This document shows, piece by piece, positions 50,401-62,918 of a DNA stretch of 64,000 nucleotides. The notes below the pieces were generated by a model that saw only the letters and a program-made list of their open reading frames with translations, had not been told where the DNA came from and did no database searches. Made by a program: the position numbers and the translations under genes. Origin of the DNA: Spirodela intermedia. Taxonomy: Eukaryota; Streptophyta; Magnoliopsida; Alismatales; Araceae. Each line of letters starts with the position of its first letter. The stretch's first letter is position 1. The DNA lies in contig LR746280.1 in the NCBI GenBank assembly GCA_902729315.2, positions 2,910,501-2,974,500 of the forward strand, written 5' to 3'.

Positions 50401-53400
50401 CCAAGTAGCAAAAGCATTGTTTCCGAGCATTCTTTGGCCTCCTGCTCAGTAGGCTTTTCAGTGGCAATTGAGCATAGACGGTGCCAAAGGAGAGAGCAGT
50501 TTGACATTGTTGAAGAAATACGAGAGCAAAACAGAGATTCTGATACGAATTAATCATGATCTGAATACCAGAGAGTGGTGAAACCATAGTGCAAGTAGGC
50601 AGAGGGTGATTAGTCCAGAAACTCATGTTCTTATTCAGTCATAAAAGTTTATACAGGAGGTTAGATCTCTACCTATATAATAAAGGAAATCTAAGTACCA
50701 AAGAAACTCTTCAAGGAAGGGTCAATCTACCAATTGAGAAAGTCCTCAAAAAAGACAGGAAATCAAATTTTGTAGGATGCCCCGAGTTTTAAAGGATTCT
50801 CACCTTTGTAGGATAACCTCTGTATGAACAAATAGTGATCTAAATATTTTGCTTTACAGTACACCTTTTATTTCAAATAAAATCTAAAAGTTTTCTCCTG
50901 GATAGCTGATAATTACAAAGGTTAGCATTCTACCTGCTGGGATGGAGACGTCAACATTCTTTGTATGCTTTACCACTCCTGACCCAGCACACGTGGGGCA
51001 ATGGTCCTGAAAACACTAACTTAATAAGGATTCAAACATTTTTTGCAGTAATATACATCAATATCTTTACAAGCATTATATCCCAACCTTAATAATACGA
51101 CCCAGTCCTTTGCATGCACTACACCTGGATGTGAATGGAATCACAGTCACCTGACAAGCATATGAGATGCCCAAGAAACAAACACAAACAGAAACTTCTT
51201 AATATTCACGAAAATGAATCCATTCGCAGGCCTTGGGTCTAGAAGTGAAAACGAGTTGCAGTAAAAGTAAAGCTCACCCTTCCAGTGCCTCCACAAGTTG
51301 TACAAACTCTGGGTTTAGCATTTATTGGATGTCCACTACCGTCTGTAACATGAGACATCACATCAAGGCAACAGAAAGGAAATATATTGACGAAAATCCC
51401 TATAATGAAACAAGGCACTATTTTATATAAAACCAGAAAATACTTTCATTATAGATTGATCATCTGACTTGATTAATCCCAGATATAAAAAATTAGGATG
51501 ACTTTCTCTAGGGCACCCAAGACAAGTAGGTCAAATAACATGTAGGATAATTCGAATTCAGCTCAAACCAGACTTTGAGTAGTTCAAGTAATCTTCCACC
51601 AGCTGATTCAACTTGGTTTGTATCTGTCAGCTATACCTTATGTCTTGCAATATTTTCTATGTCTAGCCTCAACCGAATTTGAAAATCCTTCAGATGCAAG
51701 TCCAGATAATGATTAAATTTTCCAAGAACCTAGAACTTAAACCTCTGCGTATGTAGTGACCTAGAGATCTCCTCAGCATCAGCATGGTCAGGGCCATAGG
51801 TATCGTTGAAGGTAAAATGGGCCTAGTAGAGGCTCATTCACCATTGGTACGTAACTCATATGAGAAAGCTCATTTGTCTAAAATAAATTATAGAACTGTG
51901 GAGGTAGAGAAAGCTCACAACTGTGCCATGGTCATTTCATGTATTTTTTCAATGTCACATTATCTTTAGCATCCATGGAATCTCCCATTAAAGATAAAAT
52001 TATATGACTTTTTATGATTTAATTTGGCCCCAGATGGGGCTAGATCATTGGCTGGACTATAATAAAATCAAATCCTCAAAAGGCTTTTTGGATTGGATCG
52101 ACAATTGTGACTAGGGGCATTGGTTGCTTTTAAATGTATTGTGCCTAATCCATTGATTTTCAAAAACTACAAGGCTCCAGCTATGGTACCCTATGAAAAA
52201 ATGTCAACACGTGCCTAAAATAGCATTCAAGAATGGAAATGCCAAAACGTAACATCAAGTGTTGATCTTGTCTGAAAGTCTTAGTACCGGCAAAAGTACC
52301 AACACTAACAACTTTGTGGATATAAACATGGACTAAAAAGATGGAAAAATGGGAAAATAGCATATTTTTAGCTGATGGAGGTGGGCTATGAGCAACAAAT
52401 AGCTCCTCTTCATAGGCTATAATTTTATTGATCTAAATGAAAGAAGTCTCTCTTGATCTGCTACAGTATCTCACTCCATTATAACATAAATTCGAAGTGT
52501 TCACAATCACCATGGAAGATACTAGAGCGCCAAATGAAAGATTTCATTGCCTCAAGGATAGGATGATAGATCCAGAACCTATCCTCCTATGGGCTGTACG
52601 TATCCTATGCATCTCCCCATCTATTCGTTTTCTCAAAACAATCTACAGAATTTTATTAACACTGAGAATCTAACTCTCAACCATGCTCCTCCCCACCATT
52701 CTCTTCCGTATATTTCATTGATATATACATTTTTTTCTCATCCTGTCATATGGACTGAGTCCTGTAGGCCACCAAATGGTGTAATATATCTTCCAGTAAT
52801 TTCCATCAAAAGCAAGGAAAAGAATAGGCTTCAGAATCCATAGTGGAGAGGATCTGGCTGCAAAGTTGACGTCAAAACAGCATCTTAAAACGTTCTGTAA
52901 CTGTATTATCAAGAGAAAACAGCGGCACTAAGGTGTCATCAGGGAAAATGAAAAACGCTTTCTTTAGCAACCGCTAAAGATGTATCTGGAGGTGCTGAAG
53001 AGCAACAACAGATGAAGATTAGCAGTGGACAAACAGGCTGCAGCAGGGACAGGTGATAGACCACTTGCAAGCTTTCTTTCATCCTATAGGAGAGGGAGAC
53101 GTTTAGGGACGATAGAGTCTTAAGTCAATGACCTCCAGGCAGCAAAGAGGAGAAACAAATATTGTGGTATGCTGTCAAAGGGTTACAGTCTTCCCTCAGA
53201 CCTTTACCCTATTGACTGCTGGGCAAGAGAAAGCGGAAGACACCAGCGATAATCTCTTAACAGTGAGGATAATACAGTAGGAAAGAAAGGTGGGAAAGAG
53301 GCCTGGAGATGTTTCCAGAAGTTGAGAAGAAAAAAAGAAAAAAAAGTTGAGAAGACACCACAGAGAGGAAGCAGGCCTGCAATCCAAGGAGTAGACTTGT

Positions 53401-56400
53401 GAATGATCTCTGGATACCAATTGGGGTACTGCATTGGATGAATTAGGCTTAAGACCTAAGTTAAGATACCACGAAAATTTCTCTCAAACACAGTGAATTA
53501 AAGAGTACAAATAGAGAGAGTGCGAGATGGATGTCTAAAACACTAAATAGGTGCGTGAATTTCCATACTAAAACCAACTACGGAAGGGGTATTTACATTA
53601 AAACCAGAAGACCAATGAACCAATGCATCAGTTGGACCAAATATCCCATAACAAAAATCATAGCACTTTTTCTCAGTTGCAATTTTGTCGTCTGAAAAAC
53701 TTTCATCTGGACCAGTCTACATTGTCATCATCTGTACTCGCCTACGAGTGAGAAGGATGTGTGGGATTAGACAGGCATATCCCATACATAAGGGTTTCAC
53801 ACCTCCCAAACAACATGACCGGGTTAACTTTGACTCTTATGTGACATCACATGTAACCTTACCTGACAGCTATCATCTACAGAGAAGAGTGTTGACTCCA
53901 AGCATAAGAACCAAAGTAGAGCGCACTTACTGCATGAATCACATGATACATGAGCACTAAAATATAGGCTTTTGGTGCAGCCTTTGGCAGCTTCAGAAAA
54001 AGAAAGGAGCAACTCCACCTAAGAGCCATAGGCAGAGAGGTTTCAGATGTCTAAAACAGAACAACAAGTCAAAAATCAGCTTCAAGCTCAGGATATAAAG
54101 GGACCTCAACATCAGGTGCAAATGTTTCCCTATCGTCTTCAAATATCTGTGAAGGTGACAAACGATCAGACTTCTATATTCCATTTTACCCCAACAATAA
54201 GAAAAATGAAAAGCAAATACCTCCGAAAATATGTTATAGAATGTATCAGAAAAAGGGCCGTGATTCTGACTGTTGAACCCATTTGAGTCAAAAGAGCTAT
54301 ATCTCCTCTGCCTTGTATCACCAGACAATTCCTACCATGAATAAAATTACTGTTTAACAAAAATATTTAACTGATTTGAATAAAATTCATATCGAGAAAG
54401 GAAAAAACTAGATATCCAAATCCACAGTTCAAGGCAATTACCTTATCATATTGAGCTCTCTTATCTGTATCTCGCAAAGTCTAGAACTCATTTTCACAAA
54501 ACATAAAATTAAGAAAAAATAGATAATGTATAATTTAGTCTAATGTAGGCATAACAGAGAATTTATTTCACCTCATATGCTTCTCTTATCTCTTGGAACT
54601 TCCTCTTTGCTGCAGGATTGTGCTTATTGGCATCAGGATGGAATTTCTTTGCCAGCTGCAGATGACAATTCTCAGATACAATCAAAGAAGAACAAATAGG
54701 AAAGCAAAGCAATTAGAAGGAGATCAAATCTCAAATTTTAGGCCATAAATGATTTTAATGCACAAACATAATCCAAATAATCAACTCAAGTAGTCGATCT
54801 TTGTTCACTTATTGATGGAGATAGGAATCATCCCTGTTCTTGGCTAGAATGATATTCCCATGGAAGCTATTACATCATTTCAACTCAAAATATAATTGCA
54901 TCTTCATCAAAATATAAATGCTAATATATAAATCAAAATATCAGTTTCACCTGATAGAAAATGACTTCATTGCAACTAGTATAGAAGCAAAAGTCTCACA
55001 GACCGTGTGAAATTGGTGGAGTGTGACAAAGGATGGATTAGGCTATAAACTAAGATTATGGAAGTTATAGATGATATTAATAATAGGTGAACTCTAAGGT
55101 TGCGTAATTAATACACAATGTCTGGCATGCACATAATACGGAATTAGAAAAACATAAGCGACCTCAATAAGGCTATTTCCAGTAACTAGGCACAACCAGA
55201 GGAAGATACAAACAATGTCGTGTAAAAATAAAATTGCTCAGTCAAAATGAAAATTGCTTTGGTAAGTAATGGATTCCTATGATTGAAGGATATCTTATAA
55301 AATAGTAATTAGACTGGGAAAGTTATAAAGGAAAGTTTTAGGCGACCAAAAAACCTATATCAACCGAAAAAAATAGCAGTAACTAGAGCAAGAATGCTTA
55401 GACAGATGCGAAGGAAGCCCATAACGAATTTCAAGTCAAATGACACTGTTAAAAAAACAGCAGGAATAACAACACGTAACATCTTTCACATGACTATGAC
55501 ATCAACAGCCGAATGAAGCAATATCACACAACATTGCACCAGAGACTCTAAAATGAGAACAGGAGAAAATAAAGAATACTGATACATGTAAAAGAATAAA
55601 AACAATCTCTTCCACGAACTAAATGAAAGAACCCAATGCCTTACGAAACCAAGAGATGGATAAAGTTTTGATTAGAGTTTCATTGTAAAGTTTATTGGAA
55701 AATTTGATCCCTAGACTCTTTATTTTCCAATGAAAGAGCATTCAGTTTACTCAACTTAAACATCTTATAAGTGAACCCGAAAACTCACCATGAAATTCCC
55801 ACCATTATCTAGCCCAGAAGAAAACATTTTGACACTGGAAACCTACCGCATGGAAAGCCTTCTTGATATCATCCTGGCTAGCATTTTTTGGAACACCAAG
55901 TGTTTCATAGTAGTCAGATTCTGCAGCGCAACATACACCTGCGCGAAATACAGCATAACACAGATTTATGAGCAACTTCATGATGAGAAATCTTATACTT
56001 TCTGAATCAAATCCAGTTGATAAGAGGCTGCAGTTCTTGGAAAATAAATACCAGTAGCACGAAAACAACGCTTTGGCAATGGCAATGATGTTCTTAACTG
56101 AAAGAAAGGTGTTTCCACTCCCCAACAGCTGCTTCCATGTAGAGCTAGAACAAGATATTTTACATCAATTCTGAGTGAATCTCACCAAGGAAGTTGCAAG
56201 GCCGTAAATGATCTTCTCTAGAATTAATAAAGGTAGGAATGTTGCATTACTTTAAAAAGATAAAAACAATGCAATAAAATCCTATAGGTGTGGAGACTTT
56301 GTGTCATCCTTCACTGGTTTCGAGTCATATTATTAAATAGGACTGAATTTTAAAAAAATAAAATTAGCGCCACAAATAAATGCCTGAATCGTGGGACACA

Positions 56401-56913
56401 CCAATGAAAAGTAATTGCTCAGAGTATATTTGGATGCTACTGCGAACGGGTCACAAGGTACCCACGACACAAACTACATTCCTACAGGACGGAAGTTCAA
56501 CCGTTTCACAAGTTCTAAGACTATGGAAATATCACGAGATATCGACAACGACAATGAAGCCGCAACGACTAAAATGTAATGAAACGACCCAACAAGGAAT
56601 AATGAAAGTAAAGGAATGATGGCCCAAGGAATTACGTGAGACTATTCGGTGAGAAATAGCTCTAACCAATAGCAGAATCCCTTCTTGGTGCTTTACGTCA
56701 CCCACAGATGGCCCGGCACTGATAGATGTCGGAAACTGGAGAATAGACCACAAACTCAGGCCATTCCTTCCTACCAGAGGAGACCTCGACGGCCGTAAAA
56801 TCATCTGCAATGGTAGGGCATGCGCGACCACTTACCGTTGGAGTTCGAGATAGAAGGCGCGAGCACCAGCTGCGGGAAAAGAGCCCACAAGGCAGACTGC
56901 CAAATCTGCCCAT
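41421..56913 (-). CDS. Mitochondrial-type DnaJ chaperone (ATJ1-like, type I), 18 exons
   Basis: Predicted 435 aa from exons 56836–56913, 56052–56097, 55847–55938, 54572–54655, 54442–54480, 54221–54331, 54105–54146, 53931–54018, 51278–51342, 51088–51150, 50934–51006, 47579–47670, 47094–47165, 44970–45026, 44064–44112, 43889–43958, 42946–43035 and 41421–41517; all phases agree. An Arg/Ser-rich, acid-free N-terminus (MGRFGSLPCGLFSRSWCSRL, ending in CFRATG) looks like a mitochondrial transit peptide. The J-domain starts at YYETLG (51–56), with HPD at 78–80. Four zinc-finger repeats, CDSCNGSG, CTTCGGTG, CSACKGLG and CPTCAGSG (190–246), precede the substrate-binding β domains and GFVDHGDQYVRF. Such proteins stimulate matrix Hsp70 ATPase and hold unfolded clients. 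Oddities are a GC–AG intron after exon 13 and a hydrophobic C-terminal tail (about 415–435) absent from ATJ1 as I recall it. Exons 1–2 and 18 are least certain. Its last five exons recur at 30143–34713. Confidence 0.9.
42168..42570 (+). repeat. Intron-17-type repeat segment with CAG run, copy III
   Basis: Inside the last DnaJ intron. The + strand stays open from 42100 to 42384, across GDPLNSLLQKFGEW and the (CAG)5 run, into a DPKDASDAQANWW stretch. Copies at 30810 and 38025 have stops at different places. Family unknown; it may be a fragment of a third gene or chance. Confidence 0.65.
43150..43620 (+). repeat. Intron-16 segment duplicated at 38660–38940, open on the + strand
   Basis: Lies antisense in DnaJ intron 16. 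The + frame 43193–43621 encodes a charged protein segment including DGEGWLNWPDKK and SNKRQRKRPELENK. Copy II (38660–38900) keeps the sequence DGEGWLNWPDKK but shifts frame after it. No family was recognised. Acceptor-like and donor-like sites flank it, so a captured exon is possible. Confidence 0.4.
45027..47093 (-). other. DnaJ intron 13, a GC–AG intron
   Basis: Exon 13 ends ...TTTACACAG and the intron starts GCAAGA; exon 14 follows ...TTATTCAG|GCTATCC. The joined reading SFTQ|AILGG matches the family exactly, and no GT donor lies near. Up to about 45595 the intron DNA is also present in block copy I (to 35265). Confidence 0.8.
47671..50933 (-). other. Large DnaJ intron 11
   Basis: A 3.3-kb intron between the exon ending IPAG and the exon starting VDSGDTIRVPKAG. 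No gene or clear transposon was seen in it. There is a short (CT)n at about 48518–48534 and a G-rich run at about 50267–50292. Confidence 0.6.
51343..53930 (-). other. Large DnaJ intron 8
   Basis: A 2.6-kb intron that splits the first zinc-finger repeat after CDSC. No feature is supported within it; open frames on either strand are short and unrecognised. Confidence 0.6.
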
Positions 56914-57129
56914 GAGTGTTGGGCGAGAGGACGGACAATCGCCAGACCACAGCCACAGTCCTCAAAATGTGAAAGTGGGCGAGAGAAGGGTTCACGAACT
57001 CCACTGGAGACGCTACCCGCGCCCCCCTCTTAGCCCCTCAACTCCGCCGCCTGATCGGGGTCCTCGAAAGTTTGAACCAGAAAAGCTTGAATCTTTTTCC
57101 CATCGGTTTCCTCAGTCCTCTAATACTGA

Positions 57130-57200
57130 CTTCCTTTCTTCTCGCGAGCTTTAAATGGGCTGGGCTACATTTGAATCCTAAACGGGCCAGCCCATTTTAC
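57130..57200 (-). promoter_or_regulatory. Site II element cluster in the DnaJ promoter
   Basis: TGGGCT occurs at 57156–57161 and 57161–57166 on the + strand and as AGCCCA at 57189–57194, that is 240–280 bp upstream of the DnaJ start codon. Site II elements (TGGGCY) are common in plant promoters of nuclear genes for mitochondrial and ribosomal proteins, which suits a mitochondrial chaperone. The function is inferred from motif and position. Confidence 0.55.
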
Positions 57201-57317
57201 AACCCGTGAATGCCACTACTACGCGTGTATTCCTCTCTTGATGAAGAGGCACGCTCATGAACGACGTATGGAACCCAGTGGGGCTTGCCGTCGAGAGGGG
57301 TGGACAAAATTGGCCGC

Positions 57318-57364
<47 letters not shown>

Positions 57365-59210
57365 CATCTTTGCCTGTGTGTGAGTCTCCCGCCGGCGCTG
57401 CGAGGCCCATCAGACATGTCGTCGTTCATGTCATCATCCTACTCGATCGAAATGGGCACCGCCGGGAACGACGGTTGTGGCAGGCTTCCGCCGATGCGCA
57501 TCCTCCTGAGCTGGTTCTCTGAGCTGTAGCCGAGTAACTTTTGCCTGGAGTCATAGGTGCCGCCGAGTAACCCTGTCTGTGTAGCCAGAGTTGTCGTCGA
57601 GGCCGCAGTCTATGCTGATGAACCCTGCCACAGAGATGGAAGAGGAGACTTGGAGTTCCGCTCGGGAAGACGACAGAGTGTGGCTAGGGTTGTGGCGTAA
57701 CGGTCATGGAGGGTCTCTGCGCTGAGGCCGCCACCACCAGGAGTGATGCAGCACGACCTAGCTCCCCGTCGTTCGAGGAAGTTGGAACCGTTCAAGACGG
57801 AGAACCGGAAACGCCTGAAGTGGGATACGTGGGTCTCGCCATGGAACCAACCGTCCGCCGCCCACGTCGCCATCGAAAACGCCCTGAAACTGGCGCCTTT
57901 TATCTTTTATTAAGAATTGCTTAGTCTCCTTGTTTCCGTTACCTACTAAGGCCTATAAAACGGGCCGAAAGTCCTCTGCGTAAGGCAGTGCATTTTGAAG
58001 TAGAAGCATAAGTTGCTACCTGATCATTTTATCTCGTTGCCCCGGCTTGGGTTGGTCGGAGGACCCGCCGCTCCCGGTCTGGAGCTTCTCCTCCTCCTCT
58101 TCTCTTATTCTACTTCTTCTCCCTTCCGGCCGCTTGCCCGTCGCTACCCTCTTCTCTCTCACCGTTGCCGCCCTACCTTTTCCCTCTCCTTCCATCACCG
58201 CGAGCCCTCGAATCGCCATCTATGGTCTTCGCCGTCCACCGTTTCCATGGATACCAACCACTGCTGTTGCCAACGTCACTCATCATCACCCGCCAACCAC
58301 GTCATTCAAGGATCAAGGCTCAGTATAATATCTCTGCCTCCTCTATTTCATTTGTCATTTAATAAGTCAATTCGTCTTGGGCAACTTAGAAAAATTACCA
58401 AAATAATATAAGGTTATAAATCGATTTATCATTAAATCTATATCATTTTCATGAGAATCATGTGACATTTAATTTTTTTGTACTTTACTTTGTATATGAA
58501 AATGGAACATCATCAATCATCATTTCTATGTAGATGAATTCATATAAGTTGGAATCTCAACAACATCCATGATTAAGAAAAATAGGGTTTGAAAGGAGTT
58601 AATAGACAGATCAATGATGTTTCAAGATGTCACTTGTGCAGCTTCAATTACTATTCTAGTGCCTCTCTCCAACACAAGTTATCCATATTGTCCTCCCTAC
58701 ACAAAGTATTTTTAGAAGATGATTTAGAATAACAATAATGGTAAAGTGGTCAAACAAAAATGTGAGACTTGTTTAGACATTAATAGTATGTTGTGTTCAT
58801 GAACTTATCAAATAATTTCCAAGAGAACCTTTAGACATGAATTCATAGACTAGTGATAGGCTATTATTACAATATGTCAAAAATGATATTAGTTCTTATG
58901 GTGTACCATTGTTTAGAGTTCGTTTTGAAATTTTGTATGAGAATTATTAAGAACATTTATTTTAAAATATAATGTAATGAATGACTTTTAGATGATATTT
59001 TTGTGACTTCTAACATGGTGTGCCATGTCCAGACAAAACCAAGCTACCACATTGGTGTCTCTAGTTGTCAAAGAGGCAAACTAAATTTGAGCAATGATTT
59101 ATTTCCTACTTTCAATATTTACTTGTCTATGTTTGTTATTTATTTATATTTTACGGCAAGTTATTTCTATTTCATGCACGTTTTGATTGAAATAAGTAGA
59201 ACTAATTCAA
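57201..59210. other. GC-rich flank with CT microsatellite, then AT-rich DNA
   Basis: (CT)n occupies 57320–57361. GC-rich DNA continues to about 58330 with several overlapping open frames (57238–57529, 57610–57924, 58013–58411), none recognisable. A good TATA box, CCTATAAAAC, lies at about 57950 on the + strand, so an unidentified rightward transcript could start near 57980. Beyond about 58380 the sequence is AT-rich with no gene. Confidence 0.45.
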
Positions 59211-59254
59211 ATGATTGATTGAAATGAGTAGAACTATATTTCTCTCTTTCTTGA

Positions 59255-60108
59255 TTTTTGATCTCCTTCTCTTTCTCTTTCTTGATCAATCTCCCTCTCT
59301 CCTTTTGTCTCTCTCTCTCGTGAGACTTTTCACTCTCTTTGTCTCATGTGAGATTTCTCTCGTTCTCTCTCTTTCTCTCCCTTTTGCAAGAGATTTCATC
59401 CCTTCTCTCTCTCTCGTGAGAGCTCTACTTCTCTCTTTCTCTTTTCTTTTTCTATTTCTCTTCCTTTATTCTTCTCACCTCATCCTTCTATTTTATTATT
59501 TCTGTTAAATAGGGATAAAAGATTAAAATTATTTAATATCTATAAAATAAATTAGTTTTCATAATGAATTAATCAATTTCTCTATGTTCGACTTGAGACT
59601 TTACTTCTATGTTAACATTTTATTAAGTTTTAGTTATAAATATTATTAGATACTATTTATTCTTGTTACTTCTATAATATCTATGTTACTATATTCTTGA
59701 GCTCCTAGCTCTTGATCTCCTTCTCTTTCTCTCTCTCTCTCTTGATCAATCTCCCACTCTCTTTTTGTCTCTCTCTCTTGTGAGACTTTTCTCTCTCTCT
59801 CTCTCTATCTCATGCAAGATTTCTCTCGTTCTCTCTCTTTCTCTCCCTTTTGCAAGAGATTTCATCCCGTGAGAGCTCTACTTCCCTTTTTCCTCTTTCC
59901 TTTTTCTATTTCTCTTCCTTTATTCTTCTCACCTCATCCTTCTATTTTATTATTTCTGTTAAATAGGGATAAAATATTAAAATTATTTAATATCTATAAA
60001 ATAAATTAGTTTTCATGACGAATTAATCAATTTCTCTATGTTTGACTTGAGACTTACTTCTATGTTAATATTTTATTAAGTTTTAGTTACAAATATTATT
60101 AGATACTA
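59255..60108 (+). repeat. Tandem duplication of a ~454-bp CT-rich unit
   Basis: 59255–59655 recurs at 59709–60108. Both copies run from 'gatctccttctctttctct' through 'gcaagagatttcatccc' and 'gttaaatagggataaaa' to 'tattattagatacta'. The offset is 454 bp at the left end and 453 at the right, so there are few indels and the duplication is fairly recent. Open frames across it (59215–59508, 59812–60009) are CT-repeat translations. Confidence 0.9.
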
Positions 60109-60309
60109 TGTATTTAAACACAACAACAATTGCACATCAGTTCTTAGGTGGCAACCTTGACATTGTTTTAAAAACCTACAGAAATTCTTACTTCAAGTAG
60201 ATTTCTAAATCATTTGATAATATAGTGTACTATTTGAGGAAATATGGTGCAGTTCAACCATGTATTTATTACTAACCTTAAGTTCCTTGCTTTTCTTGAT
60301 GTACTAGCT

Positions 60310-61130
60310 TTTGTGATACTAAGATTCCCCTTGAAAGTGTGAAATGTATCTCCCGTCATGAATTTCACAATAAGCTTCTAATAGTTTGAGAGAATCTATC
60401 AACCACTAAATGCCTAAAATCACATTCATGTTGCTTAATTCCAAAAGTAATAAATCTTAAACTATTAGGACACCTTGTGATTCTAGAGGAATAATTTTGC
60501 AACTTTTTGCTCTAGTCACTATGTTGCAATTGCTTATAATAATAATGTATTTAGATAACTGTTCCATCTATAATGATAAGTTATCAATAAACTTCATACA
60601 TAGGAAATTGTGAGTCACCCTACTAACAATACGTATAATATGCATAGATAACTTTTTTTCATATATTCTGTCCTATAATTTCATTGTGCCTTGCTAAGTA
60701 ACTACCATGACTGAAATTATGGATACATGTGTAGTGGACACACTCTCATTAGTGTTGGTTATGACTTGATCAAATGATTTCCAAACTTCATCAATGTCGT
60801 CATCCTTTTTGGTCTCCATCCATAATAATAATGTTCCAACTCTTTTTGCAACGGTGTCATAGAATATGTCATGGAGTAAATTTTTCATTGTAATAGTAGC
60901 ATTGTCCTTTATCTCTTCTCTTTCAAAATTCTGTCTATTAATTTGATTATCTTGTAGTTACTCATAAGAGGCTTTGATGTAAATGAGTTCCTCTTTGAAG
61001 TACCTTCAGCCAAACTCTAATAGTCCTTGAAACTACCTTTGATACTTGCATTTTGGAATTCCTTTATGTAAGAGTCATGATGAACTTGGTGGGATTCATT
61101 CTTTGGAGTCATTTGATTTCCAATGAACTC
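60310..61130 (-). mobile_element. Ty3/gypsy retrotransposon relic (end of gag to protease)
   Basis: On the minus strand a degenerate zinc-knuckle tail CYYYNEKFTP (about 60880–60910) leads into an acidic linker with KKDDDIDEV (within 60694–60888). Further on, LELSNMNVILGI, then a stop, then WL (about 60395–60445) corresponds to the gypsy 'LGxxWL' block after the protease, where a CAG codon seems to have become TAG. Several other stops break the frame. No reverse transcriptase or LTR was identified, so only a fragment remains. Confidence 0.7.
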
Positions 61131-62918
61131 ACAATCCAAGGAGTAGGAAGAGGTTAATAAGATATATTATATAACATATATAAATATAGAATATAACATA
61201 TATAAATATATAAATAAAACCCTATTTCGGTTGTATCTAAAATGTATGAAGAAATAGGATTTTAGAGATAAGGACTAAACTATGGATAAATCCAAGCAAC
61301 CCTTTCATAAACCCAAGCGATCTTTTCGTAGGCGTTCCTACTTTTGATTTCTCAAAGGTGAACCTTGGCTTGGATTGATAAATCCATGATTTCTCTAAGC
61401 CAAAGGGGCTTATGCACTGCCAATTAAAATTTCATATCTACTTTTAAACCCCTCACATATACATTTTTTAACATTTCAATTTGTGTACATGAGGTAAAAG
61501 AGTTACGATACATTCAAATTCAGCTTTGTACTCCGTCACTAAATTAGTTTGTTGGAGACTTATTAATTGTTGTAATGAACTTCCTATTTTGGATGTCTTG
61601 AATCATTTTCTAAATTGACTCTTGAGGTCGTGTCAATCATGATATGAAGATTGATTCTCCATTGAAGAATATCATTTCAGGGCTTCTCTCTCCATATTCA
61701 ACATAATCTATTTGAGTCTATCATGTTTTGGCATTGTGTTTAGGCAGAAATATTTTTCTATGTGCAATTTATCCCTCAAGGCCATCCCCTTGGAAAATTG
61801 GTAATTAGATCCTCTAAGTTACTTGTGTTTGGTCATCATGAGAGGCTAGATCCAAGTAAGTAGTACTGTGATATGATTGTCTCGATTCTTCTCTTGGATC
61901 TTCAGTGGGATGTGAACTAGAGTGTGGATCTTTTGTGGATAGTTTTTGGAGAATCTAAGTTGAGAATTTCTCTATGTTCATTCGGGGATTGTTCTTGTTT
62001 GGTATATCCTTGCTTTAGTGATGTGATCGCCTCTTCTAACAAAACCATATCCTATGCCTTAGACTTGTAGGAATCTTCTGGTCAAGATTGGTTCCAACTT
62101 GGCAGGTTAGTCATTCTTTCTATAATAGCTTTGCCAAATCTTATTCTGCTGTTTTGATTCAGCAGCAAACAGTGGAAAGGTCAGCCAATTGATAATGTTG
62201 GAAGAATTACTTCTCACCTTTCTTGAAATCCATTCAAATAAGAATTTAGGATGAATATTTGCGTTCAACATTGGTAATTTGATCTCTACTAGGGTTGCAG
62301 TAACAATATCTTGCTTTCATAATCCTATGTGCCTATGAAAGTTGCTCCAAACTCCAGCAAAATGGGCCGAATAACCTGCTTTAATACTAGTGCTACAAAC
62401 CTCAAGTGAGTAGGCAGATCACATACCCTAGTCCAGCCTTTGAACCTCCCACTCCACCAAGGCCAATTGTCTTTGGTGAAGAAAATTCAATCAAAAGGGA
62501 TAAGGGGAAGATTGTGAAGAAGATTCAACAATAATAAGAAGTGTTTTCGAGGTCAGATCGACCTTTAGAATAGATGAGACCGAATCGGAACTCATCAGGG
62601 GGAGAATCTCCTATTCACCTTCTAGGTTTTTTCCTCATTATTTAGGGCCTTCTCTCCATATATAGGCCCTAGTACATTATTCTTCAGTGGTTCCCATCAA
62701 TGTGGGGGTCTAGGTCATCTTTTGAAGATGATGGTAGGCAGTCATAAGGTCTAGGTCATCCACACAATTAACTTTGATTAAAAGAAATATAGAGAAAAAT
62801 GATATATTCATTCTTTACTATGCTCTTTATTATGATAAAAAAACCAGATTCACAAATTACATCATTTACTAATATATCATCATCGAAAATTACTGCATAA
62901 CATTATCTTGCCCAAAGA
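61131..62918. other. Intergenic DNA, possible retroelement flank
   Basis: No gene is supported. A stretch near 62590–62700, with 'ctccatatataggccctag' and polyadenylation-like context, resembles LTR promoter DNA but has no partner copy here. Confidence 0.4.

Noticed and set aside
56801-57004. Upstream ATG at 57004 (MEFVNPSL...) as the DnaJ start
   Set aside because: It could splice in phase to an alternative acceptor at 56144. However, the ATG at 56913 gives an Arg/Ser-rich transit peptide starting MGRF, like the MRRF start of ATJ1, and joins a better pyrimidine-rich acceptor (TTTCTTTCAG) at 56097 in phase.
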